A stretch of DNA of 64,000 bases, taken from DASUGC01 sp035606665. Lineage in GTDB: Bacteria > Acidobacteriota > Vicinamibacteria > Vicinamibacterales > SCN-69-37. The position numbers and the translations under genes are program-made. Of the stretch, positions 24,610 through 32,875 are shown one piece after another (the first letter of the stretch is position 1; each line of letters starts with the position of its first letter). Location: the NCBI GenBank assembly GCA_035606665.1, contig DATNEY010000009.1, positions 1 to 64,000 on the forward strand. The letters run 5' to 3'. Below the pieces are notes generated by a model. The model was not told the origin of the DNA. It was given only the letters and a program-made list of their open reading frames with translations, and made no database searches.

Positions 24610-26895
24610 TCACGCCGGCTCGAGGCCGGCAAACCGCGCGAGCAGTTTCTTCGTCCCGACCGACGCGAACCTCACGGTGACTTTCACGTCGTCACCCTGA
24701 TCCTCCACATCCACGATCGTGCCCACGCCGAACTGCCGGTGACGAACGCGCATGCCGGCTCGGATGGAGCCTGCGGCGGATTGATCCTCGGTTTCGTACG
24801 AGTACCCGCGCTCCCCCCCGTCCTTGACCTTGTTGCGGTATCCCCCACTGCCTTGGCCATATTTGCGCGCGTAGGGATTCCGCAGCTCGTAGCCCGTGTT
24901 CATCCAGCGCGGCGGCGCGACAGGCTGTATGCGATCGACGAGATGCTCCGGGACCTCGTCGAGGAATCGTGACGGTTCGGTGGACTGGTACTCGCCGAAG
25001 ACACGCCGGCGCGACGCGCCGGTGAGCACCAGCCGCTCGCGCGCCCGCGTGAGGCATACGTAACAGAGCCGGCGCTCCTCCTCGACCTCTTCCTCGTCCT
25101 CAGCAGAGCGTGAGTGAGGGAACAGGCCCTCCTCCATGCCGGCGACGACGACCACGGGGAACTCGAGACCCTTTGCGGCGTGCATGCTCATCAGCCAGAC
25201 GCGTGCTTCCCTGGCACCATCGGCCTCGTCCGCCTCCGACAGCAGCGACAGGCGATCGACGAATCCGCCGAGCGACGGATCGTCGTCGCGCGATTCATAT
25301 TCGCGCGCCGCGGAGACGAGCTCCATGAGGTTCTCGATGCGGCCTTCAGCCTCCTCGGAGCGCTCCTCCCGCAGCTGGGCCAGATAGCCCGTGCGATCGA
25401 GCACCAGACCGATTGCGATGGACACGCTCTTCTCCGGCACCTCGCCTGCGAGCGAGACGATCAAGTCACGGAAAGGCTTGAGGGCAGCCAGCGCGCGCGG
25501 AGGCAGCAGCCGTCGATCGAGTGCGACGACGAGACGCGCCCAGAGCGATCGCGGTGACGGCGTTGGCTGAAGTCCGGCGAGCAGGAGCGGGGTTGCCTCG
25601 TCTCCGCCGCCGGGATCTATGGTTTCCAGCGCGTCCATCACTGATTTGCCGACGCCGCGCGCCGGGACATTGACCACGCGCCTGAAGCTGACATCGTCGT
25701 GCGGATTGATCAACAGGCGCAGGTACGCGAGCACGTCCTTGATTTCCTTGCGCTCGTAGAATCTGACGCCGCCGATGATCCGGTAGGCGACACCCTCGCG
25801 CATGAGCGCATCTTCGATCGCGCGCGACTGGGCGTTCGTCCGGTACAGGACGGCCGTCATCGAGTCCGGTTGCTGGCGGCCGGTCTCGCGGATGCCCCGC
25901 GTGATGAAATCGGCCTCCTCAATCTCGTCGCCCGCCCGGTAGTAGACGATGCGCGCTCCGCCCTCTTTGTCCGTCCAGAGCTTCTTGTCCTTGCGGTTCC
26001 TGTTGCGGCTGATGACGGCGGATGCCGCTTCGAGAATCACCTGCGTGGACCGGTAGTTCTGTTCGAGCTTCACCGTGCGCACGTCCGGGAAATCGTGCTC
26101 GAAGTCGAGGATGTTACGAAGGTCGGCGCCGCGCCATTTGTAGATGGACTGATCGGGATCGCCGACCACGCAAAGATTCCGATGCGTCTCGGCCAGGCGC
26201 TTGATCAGCATGTACTGCGGCCGGTTCGTGTCCTGATACTCGTCGACCAGCACATACTTGAACTTGCGGCTGTAGAAGCCCCTGACCTGTTCCGAGTTCT
26301 CGAACAGATCGACGGTCTTGAGGAGCAGATCGTCGAAGTCCAGGGCGCCCGCGTCCTTGAGCGCGCGCAGATAGACCTCGTAGATGCGGCTGACCTGCTG
26401 ATCGCGCAGGCTCCAGCCGGTTGAGCGCATTTCGGCCGGGCCCTCCATGCGATTCTTCGACTGGCTGATCCGTGAGAGCGCCGCGCGAGGCTGGACCAGC
26501 TTGTCGTCGATCCCGAGTGACTTCATCGCCTGCTTGACGACGGAGAGCTGATCGGACGAGTCGTAGATGACGAAGTCTCGCGTCAGGCCGATGTTCGGGC
26601 CTTCGCGGCGAAGCAGCCGCGCGCAGAGCGAATGGAACGTCGAGATCCAGGCCTGCCGGCAGTCCTCGCCGAGGATCTGCTCGACCCGGCCACGCATCTC
26701 ATCCGCGGCTTTGTTCGTAAACGTGACGGCGAGCACCTGATCTGGCCGCGCGAACCCGCCGGAGATTACATGACCGATCCGCGTGGTGATGACGCGCGTC
26801 TTTCCCGAACCGGCGCCGGCAAGGATCAGGAGCGGACCTTCGGTGTGCAACACCGCGTCGCGTTGTTCTGGATTGAGTGACGAAAGCGCCTTCAT
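24610..26895 (-). CDS. pcrA: ATP-dependent DNA helicase UvrD/PcrA
   Basis: Superfamily 1A 3'-5' helicase for repair and removal of replication obstacles. From the ATG at 26895 (MKALSSLNPEQRDAVLHTEG) the protein has 761 residues; the longer frame starts inside a tandem repeat and is rejected. Walker A GAGSGKT, VDEYQDTNRPQY (motif II), VGDPDQSIYKWRGAD (motif III) and MSMHAAKGLEFPVV (motif V) are present. The C-terminus (HRQFGVGTIVDVE) matches the Tudor-like RNA polymerase-binding tail of PcrA/UvrD. Confidence 0.96.
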   Translation of the reverse strand: MKALSSLNPEQRDAVLHTEGPLLILAGAGSGKTRVITTRIGHVISGGFARPDQVLAVTFTNKAADEMRGRVEQILGEDCRQAWISTFHSLCARLLRREGPNIGLTRDFVIYDSSDQLSVVKQAMKSLGIDDKLVQPRAALSRISQSKNRMEGPAEMRSTGWSLRDQQVSRIYEVYLRALKDAGALDFDDLLLKTVDLFENSEQVRGFYSRKFKYVLVDEYQDTNRPQYMLIKRLAETHRNLCVVGDPDQSIYKWRGADLRNILDFEHDFPDVRTVKLEQNYRSTQVILEAASAVISRNRNRKDKKLWTDKEGGARIVYYRAGDEIEEADFITRGIRETGRQQPDSMTAVLYRTNAQSRAIEDALMREGVAYRIIGGVRFYERKEIKDVLAYLRLLINPHDDVSFRRVVNVPARGVGKSVMDALETIDPGGGDEATPLLLAGLQPTPSPRSLWARLVVALDRRLLPPRALAALKPFRDLIVSLAGEVPEKSVSIAIGLVLDRTGYLAQLREERSEEAEGRIENLMELVSAAREYESRDDDPSLGGFVDRLSLLSEADEADGAREARVWLMSMHAAKGLEFPVVVVAGMEEGLFPHSRSAEDEEEVEEERRLCYVCLTRARERLVLTGASRRRVFGEYQSTEPSRFLDEVPEHLVDRIQPVAPPRWMNTGYELRNPYARKYGQGSGGYRNKVKDGGERGYSYETEDQSAAGSIRAGMRVRHRQFGVGTIVDVEDQGDDVKVTVRFASVGTKKLLARFAGLEPA

Positions 26896-26920
26896 CAGGG
26901 AGACAGCAAGAATAACAAAT

Positions 26921-26962
26921 GGGAACGACGGGAACGACGGGAACGACGCGAACGACGGGAAC
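26921..26962. repeat. 9-bp tandem repeat between divergent uvrD/pcrA and leuC
   Basis: Four full copies of GGGAACGAC (one with C at position 2) and a partial fifth run in register. Because nine is a multiple of three, the repeat is open on both strands and falsely extends both genes, giving Gly-Thr-Thr repeats on one strand and Phe-Pro-Ser on the other. The repeat fills the divergent promoter region. Confidence 0.9.
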
Positions 26963-26993
26963 AAGCGCGCTTGCTGATACGATCAAGGGCGCC

Positions 26994-28403
26994 GTGGCGA
27001 AGACCTTGTTCCAGAAAGTGTGGGACCTCCATGCCGTTCGGCGCCTGCCGAACGGACAGACGCAGCTCTACATCGGTCTCCATCTCATTCACGAAGTCAC
27101 CACGCCGCAGGCCTTCGACGAGTTGCATGCGCGCGGGTGGCCGGTGAAGGCGCCGGAACGGACGTTCGCGACCGTCGATCACATCGTTCCGACGCTGTCG
27201 CAGGCGCGTCCGTTCGTGGACCTCCTGGCGGAGGCGATGACAACGTCGCTCGAGCGCAACTGCAGGATGCACGGCATCCCGCTGTTCGATCTCTCGAGTG
27301 GACTTCAGGGCATCGTGCACGTGATCGGACCCGAGTTGGGCCTCACACAACCCGGCATGACGATCTGCTGCGGCGACAGCCACACGTCAACGCACGGCGC
27401 CTTCGGCGCGATCGCGTTCGGCATCGGGACATCACAGGTTCGCGATGTCCTTGCATCGCAGACACTTGCGGTGTCGCCCATGAAGGTCCGCCGCATCGAC
27501 GTCAACGGACGGCTGGCGCCAGGCGTGTACGCGAAGGACGTCATCCTCACAATCATCGGCAGGCTCGGGGTCAAAGGCGGGACCGGCTACGCGTACGAGT
27601 ACGGCGGCGACGTGGTCGATCGGATGACGATGGATGAGCGGATGACCATCTGCAACATGTCCATCGAGGGCGGAGCACGTGCCGGCTACGTCAATCCGGA
27701 CAACACGACATTCGAATACCTCAAAGGCCGGAGGTTTGCGCCCTCGGGCGACGCGTTCGATCGCGCGACCAGTTGGTGGGCGTCGATGGCGTCGGACAAG
27801 GCCGCGATCTACGCCGATCGGGTCGTGCTCGACGGCGCCGCGATCGAGCCAACCGTGACCTGGGGCATCAACCCCGGTCAGTCTGTTGGCGTGGGCAGCC
27901 GGCTTCCGAAGCCGTCAGACGTGCCCGCCGACGATCGTGGATCTGTCGAGGAGGCGATCGACTTCATGGGCTGGACGGCCGGACAGCCTGTCGCAGGCAC
28001 GAAGATCGACGTGGCGTTCGTTGGTTCTTGCACGAACGGCCGCCTGTCGGACCTGCGCGAGGCCGCCAGAATCGTGCGCGGCCACCGTGTGTCGCCGCAC
28101 GTGCGCGCGCTCGTCGTGCCGGGATCCCAGGCCGTGCGTCTTGCTGCAGAGCAGGAGGGCCTGCACGAGATTTTCCGCGAGGCCGGCTTCGACTGGCGAG
28201 CCGCCGGATGCTCGATGTGCCTGGCCATGAATCCCGATCGCCTCGAGGGCCGGGAGATCTGCGCGTCGTCATCCAACAGGAATTTCAAAGGCCGGCAAGG
28301 CAGCCCGACGGGCCGCACGCTCCTGATGAGTCCCGCGATGGTTGCAGCCGCGGCGGTCGCGGGTGAAGTCGTCGACGTCCGCGGATGGCAGGTGTCACGA
28401 TGA
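26994..28403 (+). CDS. leuC: 3-isopropylmalate dehydratase large subunit
   Basis: Large subunit of the aconitase-family enzyme that converts 2- to 3-isopropylmalate in leucine synthesis. I place the start at GTG 26994 (AKTLFQKVWDLH follows), with AAGGG nearby; this gives 469 residues, the family length. An ATG at 26919 would add a 25-residue tail encoded by the tandem repeat. The 4Fe-4S ligands are in GSCTNGR and GCSMCLAMN. It overlaps leuD by ATGA, so the two subunits are co-translated. Confidence 0.95.
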   Translation: MAKTLFQKVWDLHAVRRLPNGQTQLYIGLHLIHEVTTPQAFDELHARGWPVKAPERTFATVDHIVPTLSQARPFVDLLAEAMTTSLERNCRMHGIPLFDLSSGLQGIVHVIGPELGLTQPGMTICCGDSHTSTHGAFGAIAFGIGTSQVRDVLASQTLAVSPMKVRRIDVNGRLAPGVYAKDVILTIIGRLGVKGGTGYAYEYGGDVVDRMTMDERMTICNMSIEGGARAGYVNPDNTTFEYLKGRRFAPSGDAFDRATSWWASMASDKAAIYADRVVLDGAAIEPTVTWGINPGQSVGVGSRLPKPSDVPADDRGSVEEAIDFMGWTAGQPVAGTKIDVAFVGSCTNGRLSDLREAARIVRGHRVSPHVRALVVPGSQAVRLAAEQEGLHEIFREAGFDWRAAGCSMCLAMNPDRLEGREICASSSNRNFKGRQGSPTGRTLLMSPAMVAAAAVAGEVVDVRGWQVSR

Positions 28404-28999
28404 GCTCTGCCGTCGCGCTCGTCACCGGCCGCGCCATTTCGCTTCCAGTCAACGACATCGACACGGACCGGATCATGCCGGCGCGGTTCCTCAAGGCGGT
28501 GACGTTCGAGGGACTCGAGGCGCATCTCTTCGAGGACGATCGCCGCGAGGCTGCTGGCCGCGGCCAGGTGCATCCATTCGATGATGCGGCGCGCCGCGGC
28601 GCGCGTGTGTTTCTCACCGGCGTCAACTTCGGCTGTGGGTCGTCCCGCGAACACGCGCCGCAGGCGCTTTCGCGCTGGGGCATCCGTGCAGTCGTCGGCG
28701 TGTCATTCGCGGAGATCTTCGCCGGCAATTCATTGATGATCGGTCTCGCGTGCGTGCAGGTCTCACCGGAAGATCTCGCGCGCCTGCGCGCGGCCTCCGC
28801 GGATCCCGCTGCCGAATTCACCGTCGATCTCTCCGCGAAGCGCGTCTCCTCCGGCGGAGTTGCCGTCCCACTCACGATGCCTGAAGCAACGCGAGAGGCT
28901 CTGATGTCCGGAGCCTGGGACGCCACGGGCATGCTGCTCGAAAACTACGACGACGTCCAGGCCACCGCGCAGCGACTGCCGTATATTTCTGGTTTCTAG
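28400..28999 (+). CDS. leuD: 3-isopropylmalate dehydratase small subunit
   Basis: Swivelling-domain subunit pairing with LeuC. The protein has 199 residues from the ATG at 28400, which overlaps the leuC stop; an ATG at 28385 is possible but lacks a ribosome site. It shows DIDTDRIMPARFLK and GVNFGCGSSREHAPQAL, the conserved substrate loop, and ends with the usual DATGMLLENYDDVQA region. leuA-leuB lie 4 kb downstream with their own promoter. Confidence 0.96.
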   Translation: MSSAVALVTGRAISLPVNDIDTDRIMPARFLKAVTFEGLEAHLFEDDRREAAGRGQVHPFDDAARRGARVFLTGVNFGCGSSREHAPQALSRWGIRAVVGVSFAEIFAGNSLMIGLACVQVSPEDLARLRAASADPAAEFTVDLSAKRVSSGGVAVPLTMPEATREALMSGAWDATGMLLENYDDVQATAQRLPYISGF

Positions 29000-29000
29000 C

Positions 29001-29050
29001 GCGAATCGCCAGATCACCAGATCACCAAATCCCGAAATAACAAATCCCCG
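29001..29050. repeat. degenerate AGATCACC/AAATCCC repeat after leuD
   Basis: Short degenerate direct repeats (CCAGATCACCAGATCACC, then AAATCCCG, AAATAAC, AAATCCCC) fill the spacer between leuD and the next gene. No gene or terminator is evident. It resembles in style the other spacer repeats at 966-1067, 22043-22092 and 26921-26962, but its sequence is unrelated to them. Confidence 0.7.
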
Positions 29051-29081
29051 CCAGAGGTGTCTTTACTCCCAGGAGGCACCC

Positions 29082-29669
29082 ATGAAACGGGCGGTAGTAA
29101 TGGGCACGGTTGCGGCCGTGCTGTTGTCGGTTGGTCTCGGCGCGCAAGGCAGGAACTTCAGCGGAACGTGGGCGATCGACGCGGAGAAGACGGCCGCGGC
29201 GAATCCTGCGGGAGCCGCAGGCGGCCGCGGCGGCGGCGGGGGCGCCGTTGGGACACTGGAGCGACGAGAAGCTGACCTGGGCGCCGCGGGTGCGGCGGCC
29301 GGTGGTGGCGGCCGTGGCGGCGGTGGTGCATCCGGCGGTGGCATGCGTTCAGGCGGTGCGGGTGTCGCGGCGGGCCCGAGCATCACGGTCGATGCCAACA
29401 CGTTCACGATCGCGAATGGAGCAACAAGCACTGCGTACAAGCTCGATGGATCCATCACGAACATCGAGAACCCGGCGCGCAAGACCACGGCCAAGGCGTC
29501 GTGGCAGGGGGACAAGATCGCGATCGAGACGACGGCCGAGGGGCCGAACGGCCCGATCGTCACGCACGCGACCTGGTATCTCGAGGGCGACTCGCTCGTT
29601 CGCGAGAGCAAATCGACCGGGCCGGATGGTCAGGAGGTGGTCCGGAAGACCTATTACAAGCGGTCCTGA
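29082..29669 (+). CDS. exported glycine-rich protein of unknown function
   Basis: The protein has 195 residues. A signal peptide (about 1-21, MKRAVVMGTVAAVLLSVGLG) is followed by RNFSGTWAIDAEK. A low-complexity Gly/Arg/Ala stretch covers about 44-100, and a C-terminal beta-rich domain (PSITVDANTFTIANG to VVRKTYYKRS) follows. The start has a perfect AGGAGG five bases upstream. FSGTW openings are common in small exported acidobacterial proteins, but I cannot name a function. It is convergent with the sigma factor operon. Confidence 0.75.
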   Translation: MKRAVVMGTVAAVLLSVGLGAQGRNFSGTWAIDAEKTAAANPAGAAGGRGGGGGAVGTLERREADLGAAGAAAGGGGRGGGGASGGGMRSGGAGVAAGPSITVDANTFTIANGATSTAYKLDGSITNIENPARKTTAKASWQGDKIAIETTAEGPNGPIVTHATWYLEGDSLVRESKSTGPDGQEVVRKTYYKRS

Positions 29670-29749
29670 CCGCGTCTCAACATCACTTCACGCTGTGATG
29701 AGCGCGCGACGCGGGAAACCGCTTCGCGCGCTCTGTTTTTTGGGGAGAG

Positions 29750-30883
29750 TCAGTTCACTTGCGTAACGCGGAGACGAAGCGCGAACTGGTGGCCTTCGAG
29801 TAGTGCGGCGGCCTGTTGTGCCTGTTGCGGAGTGATCGCACCGCCGCCACCTCTTCCACCGCCGCCCCCGCCTCCACGAGCGCTGCCGCGCTGCCCGCCT
29901 GTGGTCGCGCCGCTCGTGACGGCTCCCGCGCCCGCTGTTCCTCTCCCGCCTGCGGCGCCCGCTGGCATTTCTCCTGCGCGGCCGCGGCCCGCGGCTCCCG
30001 TCAATTCGAAGGCCAGCACATCAGTCGGCGCTGGGAGCGGCACTGGCGCGCCCGTCCCTTGGGGCACACCATCGGCCGGTAATCCCTCTGCGCGGACCCG
30101 GCGTGTGAAGGACAACTGCAGCCACTCCTCACCATTCGGCGTGCGGTAGCGATCGATGACACCGCTCACTTCCACGCTCGCGGTGCCGCGCGCGGAGTTG
30201 ACGGCTGTCGGAGCAAAGGCAAAGCGGCCACCCTCAGTAGGAACGCGCACTGTCTGATGAACGACTTGTTGAACATCTGACGGCGACGTGTGCAGGAGCC
30301 ACAACTCCGCGTCCAGCACTTTTGCGCCACCGGGTGTCGAGCCGAGCGGAAACAGTCGCGCTCGAGTCGACGAGGCCGCCGGACTCTGGGCGAGGCGCAC
30401 CTCGAGTCCAAGACCGACCGCGCGGCATTCGGGTCGTGGCTTCGCGTTTGGGATGTGGTCCAGCGGGATTCGATCGCCCTGATGCAGTGTCAGCTGCACC
30501 GTGCTGCCCGGCCCGTTCGGCGTCTTGCGTCCCTCGTCCCAAAGCCTCCGCCAGGTGAGGCTGACGACGACGTCTTTCTCGGTGCGACTCACGATCTGTG
30601 ACGCGATGCGCCACCCGAACGCGGCGTCGGTCGGTTCCGCGGCCGTCGTGGCGGCCGGCTCACAAACCGAGCGGCGCGAAAAAAGATGCACCAGTCCTGC
30701 GCCGCTTGTTGGAAGCGCCACGGTCTCCGAGGCCGTACCGCCGTCGGGCTGGTAGACAGGCGCGGAAACAAAGACCACCAGTTCGACCGGCGGTTTCTGT
30801 ATCGGCTGCAACTGCTGCGTCTGCGACTGTTGCTCCATGGCCTGGAGCAGCAGCGCCGCGTAGAGCAACGTCGAAAACATCAT
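29750..30883 (-). CDS. exported protein of unknown function, third gene of an ECF sigma operon
   Basis: The protein has 377 residues. A short hydrophobic N-terminus (MMFSTLLYAALLLQA) suggests export. The middle is beta-rich, with segments such as VELVVFVSAPVYQPDGG and RIASQIVSRTEKDVVVSL, and the C-terminus has a very Gly/Arg-rich linker before a helix rich in Gln and Ala. Its start codon overlaps the stop of the anti-sigma-like gene (TGATG), so it is translationally coupled. Its role is unknown; position suggests a cell-envelope output or sensor of the sigma system. Confidence 0.7.
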   Translation of the reverse strand: MMFSTLLYAALLLQAMEQQSQTQQLQPIQKPPVELVVFVSAPVYQPDGGTASETVALPTSGAGLVHLFSRRSVCEPAATTAAEPTDAAFGWRIASQIVSRTEKDVVVSLTWRRLWDEGRKTPNGPGSTVQLTLHQGDRIPLDHIPNAKPRPECRAVGLGLEVRLAQSPAASSTRARLFPLGSTPGGAKVLDAELWLLHTSPSDVQQVVHQTVRVPTEGGRFAFAPTAVNSARGTASVEVSGVIDRYRTPNGEEWLQLSFTRRVRAEGLPADGVPQGTGAPVPLPAPTDVLAFELTGAAGRGRAGEMPAGAAGGRGTAGAGAVTSGATTGGQRGSARGGGGGGGRGGGGAITPQQAQQAAALLEGHQFALRLRVTQVN

Positions 30884-31293
30884 CAGTCTCCGCCCGCGAT
30901 ATTAGCCGGGCTCTTGAACTCCAACTGGATCACGCGCGTTGGGGCGGGAACCGGAAAGGCTCCCGCAGCGACCGCGGGCGTGACGACCGGAACGGGCGCC
31001 TGCACGATTACGGTCGCCGGCGTCGATCCAGATCGACCCGCGTAGAAACCGCCGACGAGGGACGCCGCGATTCCAGCCGCGACGAGCCACGGCGTGCCGG
31101 TGCGACGCACGGGGACAACGGGGGCGACAGTCGCGGGAACATCGGCGTTGACCGCCTGGCGTAAGAGCCAGGCATCGACGAGGTAATCGCGCCCGCCAGA
31201 CGTCGCGAGGGCGTCTTTCACATCGAGGACGTCAACGGGCTCACCATCGACGAACGAGTCGAGAACTTCGAGGTCGACCTTGTCGGACTTCAC
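30883..31293 (-). CDS. membrane anti-sigma factor-like protein
   Basis: The protein has 136 residues. The N-terminus is hydrophilic and acidic (VDLEVLDSFVDGEPVDVLD). One membrane segment lies at about residues 69-86 (WLVAAGIAASLVGGFYAG), and a Pro/Ala/Val-rich extracytoplasmic tail follows. The GTG start is preceded by AGGAGG. It begins 12 bp after the ECF sigma gene, so an anti-sigma role is inferred from position and topology, not from a recognisable anti-sigma domain. Confidence 0.65.
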   Translation of the reverse strand: MKSDKVDLEVLDSFVDGEPVDVLDVKDALATSGGRDYLVDAWLLRQAVNADVPATVAPVVPVRRTGTPWLVAAGIAASLVGGFYAGRSGSTPATVIVQAPVPVVTPAVAAGAFPVPAPTRVIQLEFKSPANIAGGD

Positions 31294-31305
31294 GTGCCCT
31301 CCTGT

Positions 31306-31830
31306 CTAATCATCATGCCGCCGGGCGTCGGCCATCTCGTGGCGAATGCCGCGTTGGTTCCTGAGAGCCAGCGAGTGCCCAAGGACCGCGCGGAGCGTCT
31401 GTCTTGCCCGGTGCAATCGCGACCGCACGGATTCGATCGGCAATTCGCACGCCGCGGCGATTTCCTCGTAGCTCAAGCCGGCGGATTCCCGCAGCAGGAA
31501 AACGTCGCGATCCGAATCCGGCAGCCCGCCGATTGCGGCCGCCAGTGCCAGCGCCAGCTCCTGCGTCGCTGGAACCCCAGGCGGATCGACCGCGACGGTC
31601 ACCGGCCGCCTCCGGCCGTCACGAATGGAGTTCAGGGCCAGATTCCGCGCGATCTTGAACAGCCACGCCCGCTTTCCAATTTCTGTGGTTTGCGGAATGC
31701 CGGCGCGCGAAACCCTCAAGAACACTTCCTGCGTCAGGTCACGCGCAGGCTCCGGCGACCCCACAACTCGGCGCAGGTATCGAAAGACGCCGTCGTGATA
31801 TTCGGCGCAGAACCGTTCGACCTCGGTCAC
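31306..31830 (-). CDS. ECF-type RNA polymerase sigma factor
   Basis: The protein has 174 residues with a GTG start. Region 2 is seen in RDLTQEVFLRVSRA and KRAWLFKIARNLALNSIRD, and region 4 in SYEEIAAACELPIESVRSRL followed by HRARQTLRAVLG. It heads an operon with the anti-sigma-like and exported genes. Just upstream, on the coding strand, GGGGGGTTCTTACCCCC forms an inverted repeat that could be part of an autoregulated promoter or a terminator of the LysR gene. Confidence 0.93.
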   Translation of the reverse strand: MTEVERFCAEYHDGVFRYLRRVVGSPEPARDLTQEVFLRVSRAGIPQTTEIGKRAWLFKIARNLALNSIRDGRRRPVTVAVDPPGVPATQELALALAAAIGGLPDSDRDVFLLRESAGLSYEEIAAACELPIESVRSRLHRARQTLRAVLGHSLALRNQRGIRHEMADARRHDD

Positions 31831-31845
31831 GCGTGACTCTGGGGG

Positions 31846-31862
31846 TAAGAACCCCCCGCTGG
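31846..31862 (-). promoter_or_regulatory. G/C-tract inverted repeat ahead of the ECF sigma gene
   Basis: In the 57-bp LysR-sigma spacer, a G5-6 tract and a C5-6 tract (GGGGGT...ACCCCCC on the plus strand) can pair around a short loop, about 16-20 bp from the GTG start. It could end LysR transcripts or regulate sigma translation. Confidence 0.3.
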
Positions 31863-31887
31863 TTGAAAAGTTGGGAGTTGTGACAGC

Positions 31888-32766
31888 TCAGGCGTTCCGC
31901 CGGGCAAGGTCCAGGAACGCCGTCGCCGCGTGAGACAGCCCACCGTCACGACGATAGACCAGACGAATCTCGCGAGGGGAACGCAGTTCGGGCACATCGA
32001 CCGCGACGAGCTGGCCGCGCGAGATTTCGCCCTGAGCGCAGCGGCGCGGCAGTAGCGCAAGGCCCAGTCCCATCTCCACCGCGCGTTTGATTCCGTCAAG
32101 GCTCGGCAACGACATCCGGATGTTGAGCGGCGCGTGGGCCTGCTCGTACATCCGCAGCACCCGTTCACGCGCCGGCGATGGATCGTTGTGGGCGATGATC
32201 GGTTGCCGGCCCATCTCCTCCATCGTCAATTCCTTGCGCGAGGCGATCGCGTGCCCCGGCGGGACGAGCAGCACCAACTCATCCGTTCCTAGCAGAACGG
32301 ACTCGAGATCCTTCTCCGCCGGCTTGAACGTGATGACGCCGAAATCCACTGTCCGGAGCAGCACTTCCTGAGGCAGTTGCCGTGCGGGAAGGCGGCGGAC
32401 TTCGAACAGGATGTTCGGATAATCGCGCTGGAAGGTGTCGATGAGCGGCAGCACGGTATGCACCGCGCCCTCGTTCGCACCGAGCAGGATGCGGCCCTTC
32501 TTGATGTCGCGCAGCTCGGAAACCGCACCCGAAGCCTCCTCCGCGAGCCGCAGGAGCCGGTGCGCGTAGTCGAGGAGCATCTCGCCCGCGTCCGTGAGAG
32601 TGCCGTCGCGGGATGACCGGTCTACCAGGCGTTCGCCGGCACTGTGTTCGAGCCGCCGGATTGCCTGGCTGACTGCCGGCTGCGTCCGGCGGAGCTTCTT
32701 GGCGGCCTTCGAGAAGCTCCGTTCGGTGGCCACGGTCACGAATACCCGCAAGTCTTCGAAGGTCAC
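31888..32766 (-). CDS. LysR-family transcriptional regulator
   Basis: The protein has 292 residues. The N-terminal winged helix-turn-helix (FVTVATERSFSKAAKKL, then RTQPAVSQAIRRLE) and the type 2 periplasmic-binding-like effector domain (from about residue 90, RILLGANEGAVHTVLPLI onward) are typical. It is divergent from leuA-leuB; the shared 109-bp spacer holds a perfect 14-bp palindrome. LysR members commonly regulate the divergent neighbour, so control of leuAB is likely, with a leucine-pathway metabolite as possible effector. Confidence 0.92.
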   Translation of the reverse strand: MTFEDLRVFVTVATERSFSKAAKKLRRTQPAVSQAIRRLEHSAGERLVDRSSRDGTLTDAGEMLLDYAHRLLRLAEEASGAVSELRDIKKGRILLGANEGAVHTVLPLIDTFQRDYPNILFEVRRLPARQLPQEVLLRTVDFGVITFKPAEKDLESVLLGTDELVLLVPPGHAIASRKELTMEEMGRQPIIAHNDPSPARERVLRMYEQAHAPLNIRMSLPSLDGIKRAVEMGLGLALLPRRCAQGEISRGQLVAVDVPELRSPREIRLVYRRDGGLSHAATAFLDLARRNA

Positions 32767-32823
32767 GGGGTGATTCTCGTGCTGAGAGGCCGCTCAGTCA
32801 ATAAGATAATGCACTAGTAACCT

Positions 32824-32837
32824 AAGTTATATAACTT
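32824..32837. promoter_or_regulatory. palindromic operator candidate between lysR and leuA
   Basis: AAGTTATATAACTT is a perfect 14-bp palindrome in an AT-rich patch of the divergent spacer, 39 bp before the leuA ATG. It resembles LysR recognition sites (T-N11-A type). It also overlaps a possible -10 (TATAAC, 32830-32835) for leuA, so bound regulator could block or recruit polymerase. Confidence 0.55.
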
Positions 32838-32875
32838 TGACTTTGAGGCCCCACGCCCTCCAAACTGACCCTCCT

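Noticed and set aside
26919..26993. N-terminal extension of LeuC encoded by the 9-bp repeat
   Set aside because: Gly-Thr-Thr repeats are not part of LeuC; GTG 26994 with AAGGG gives a normal start and length.
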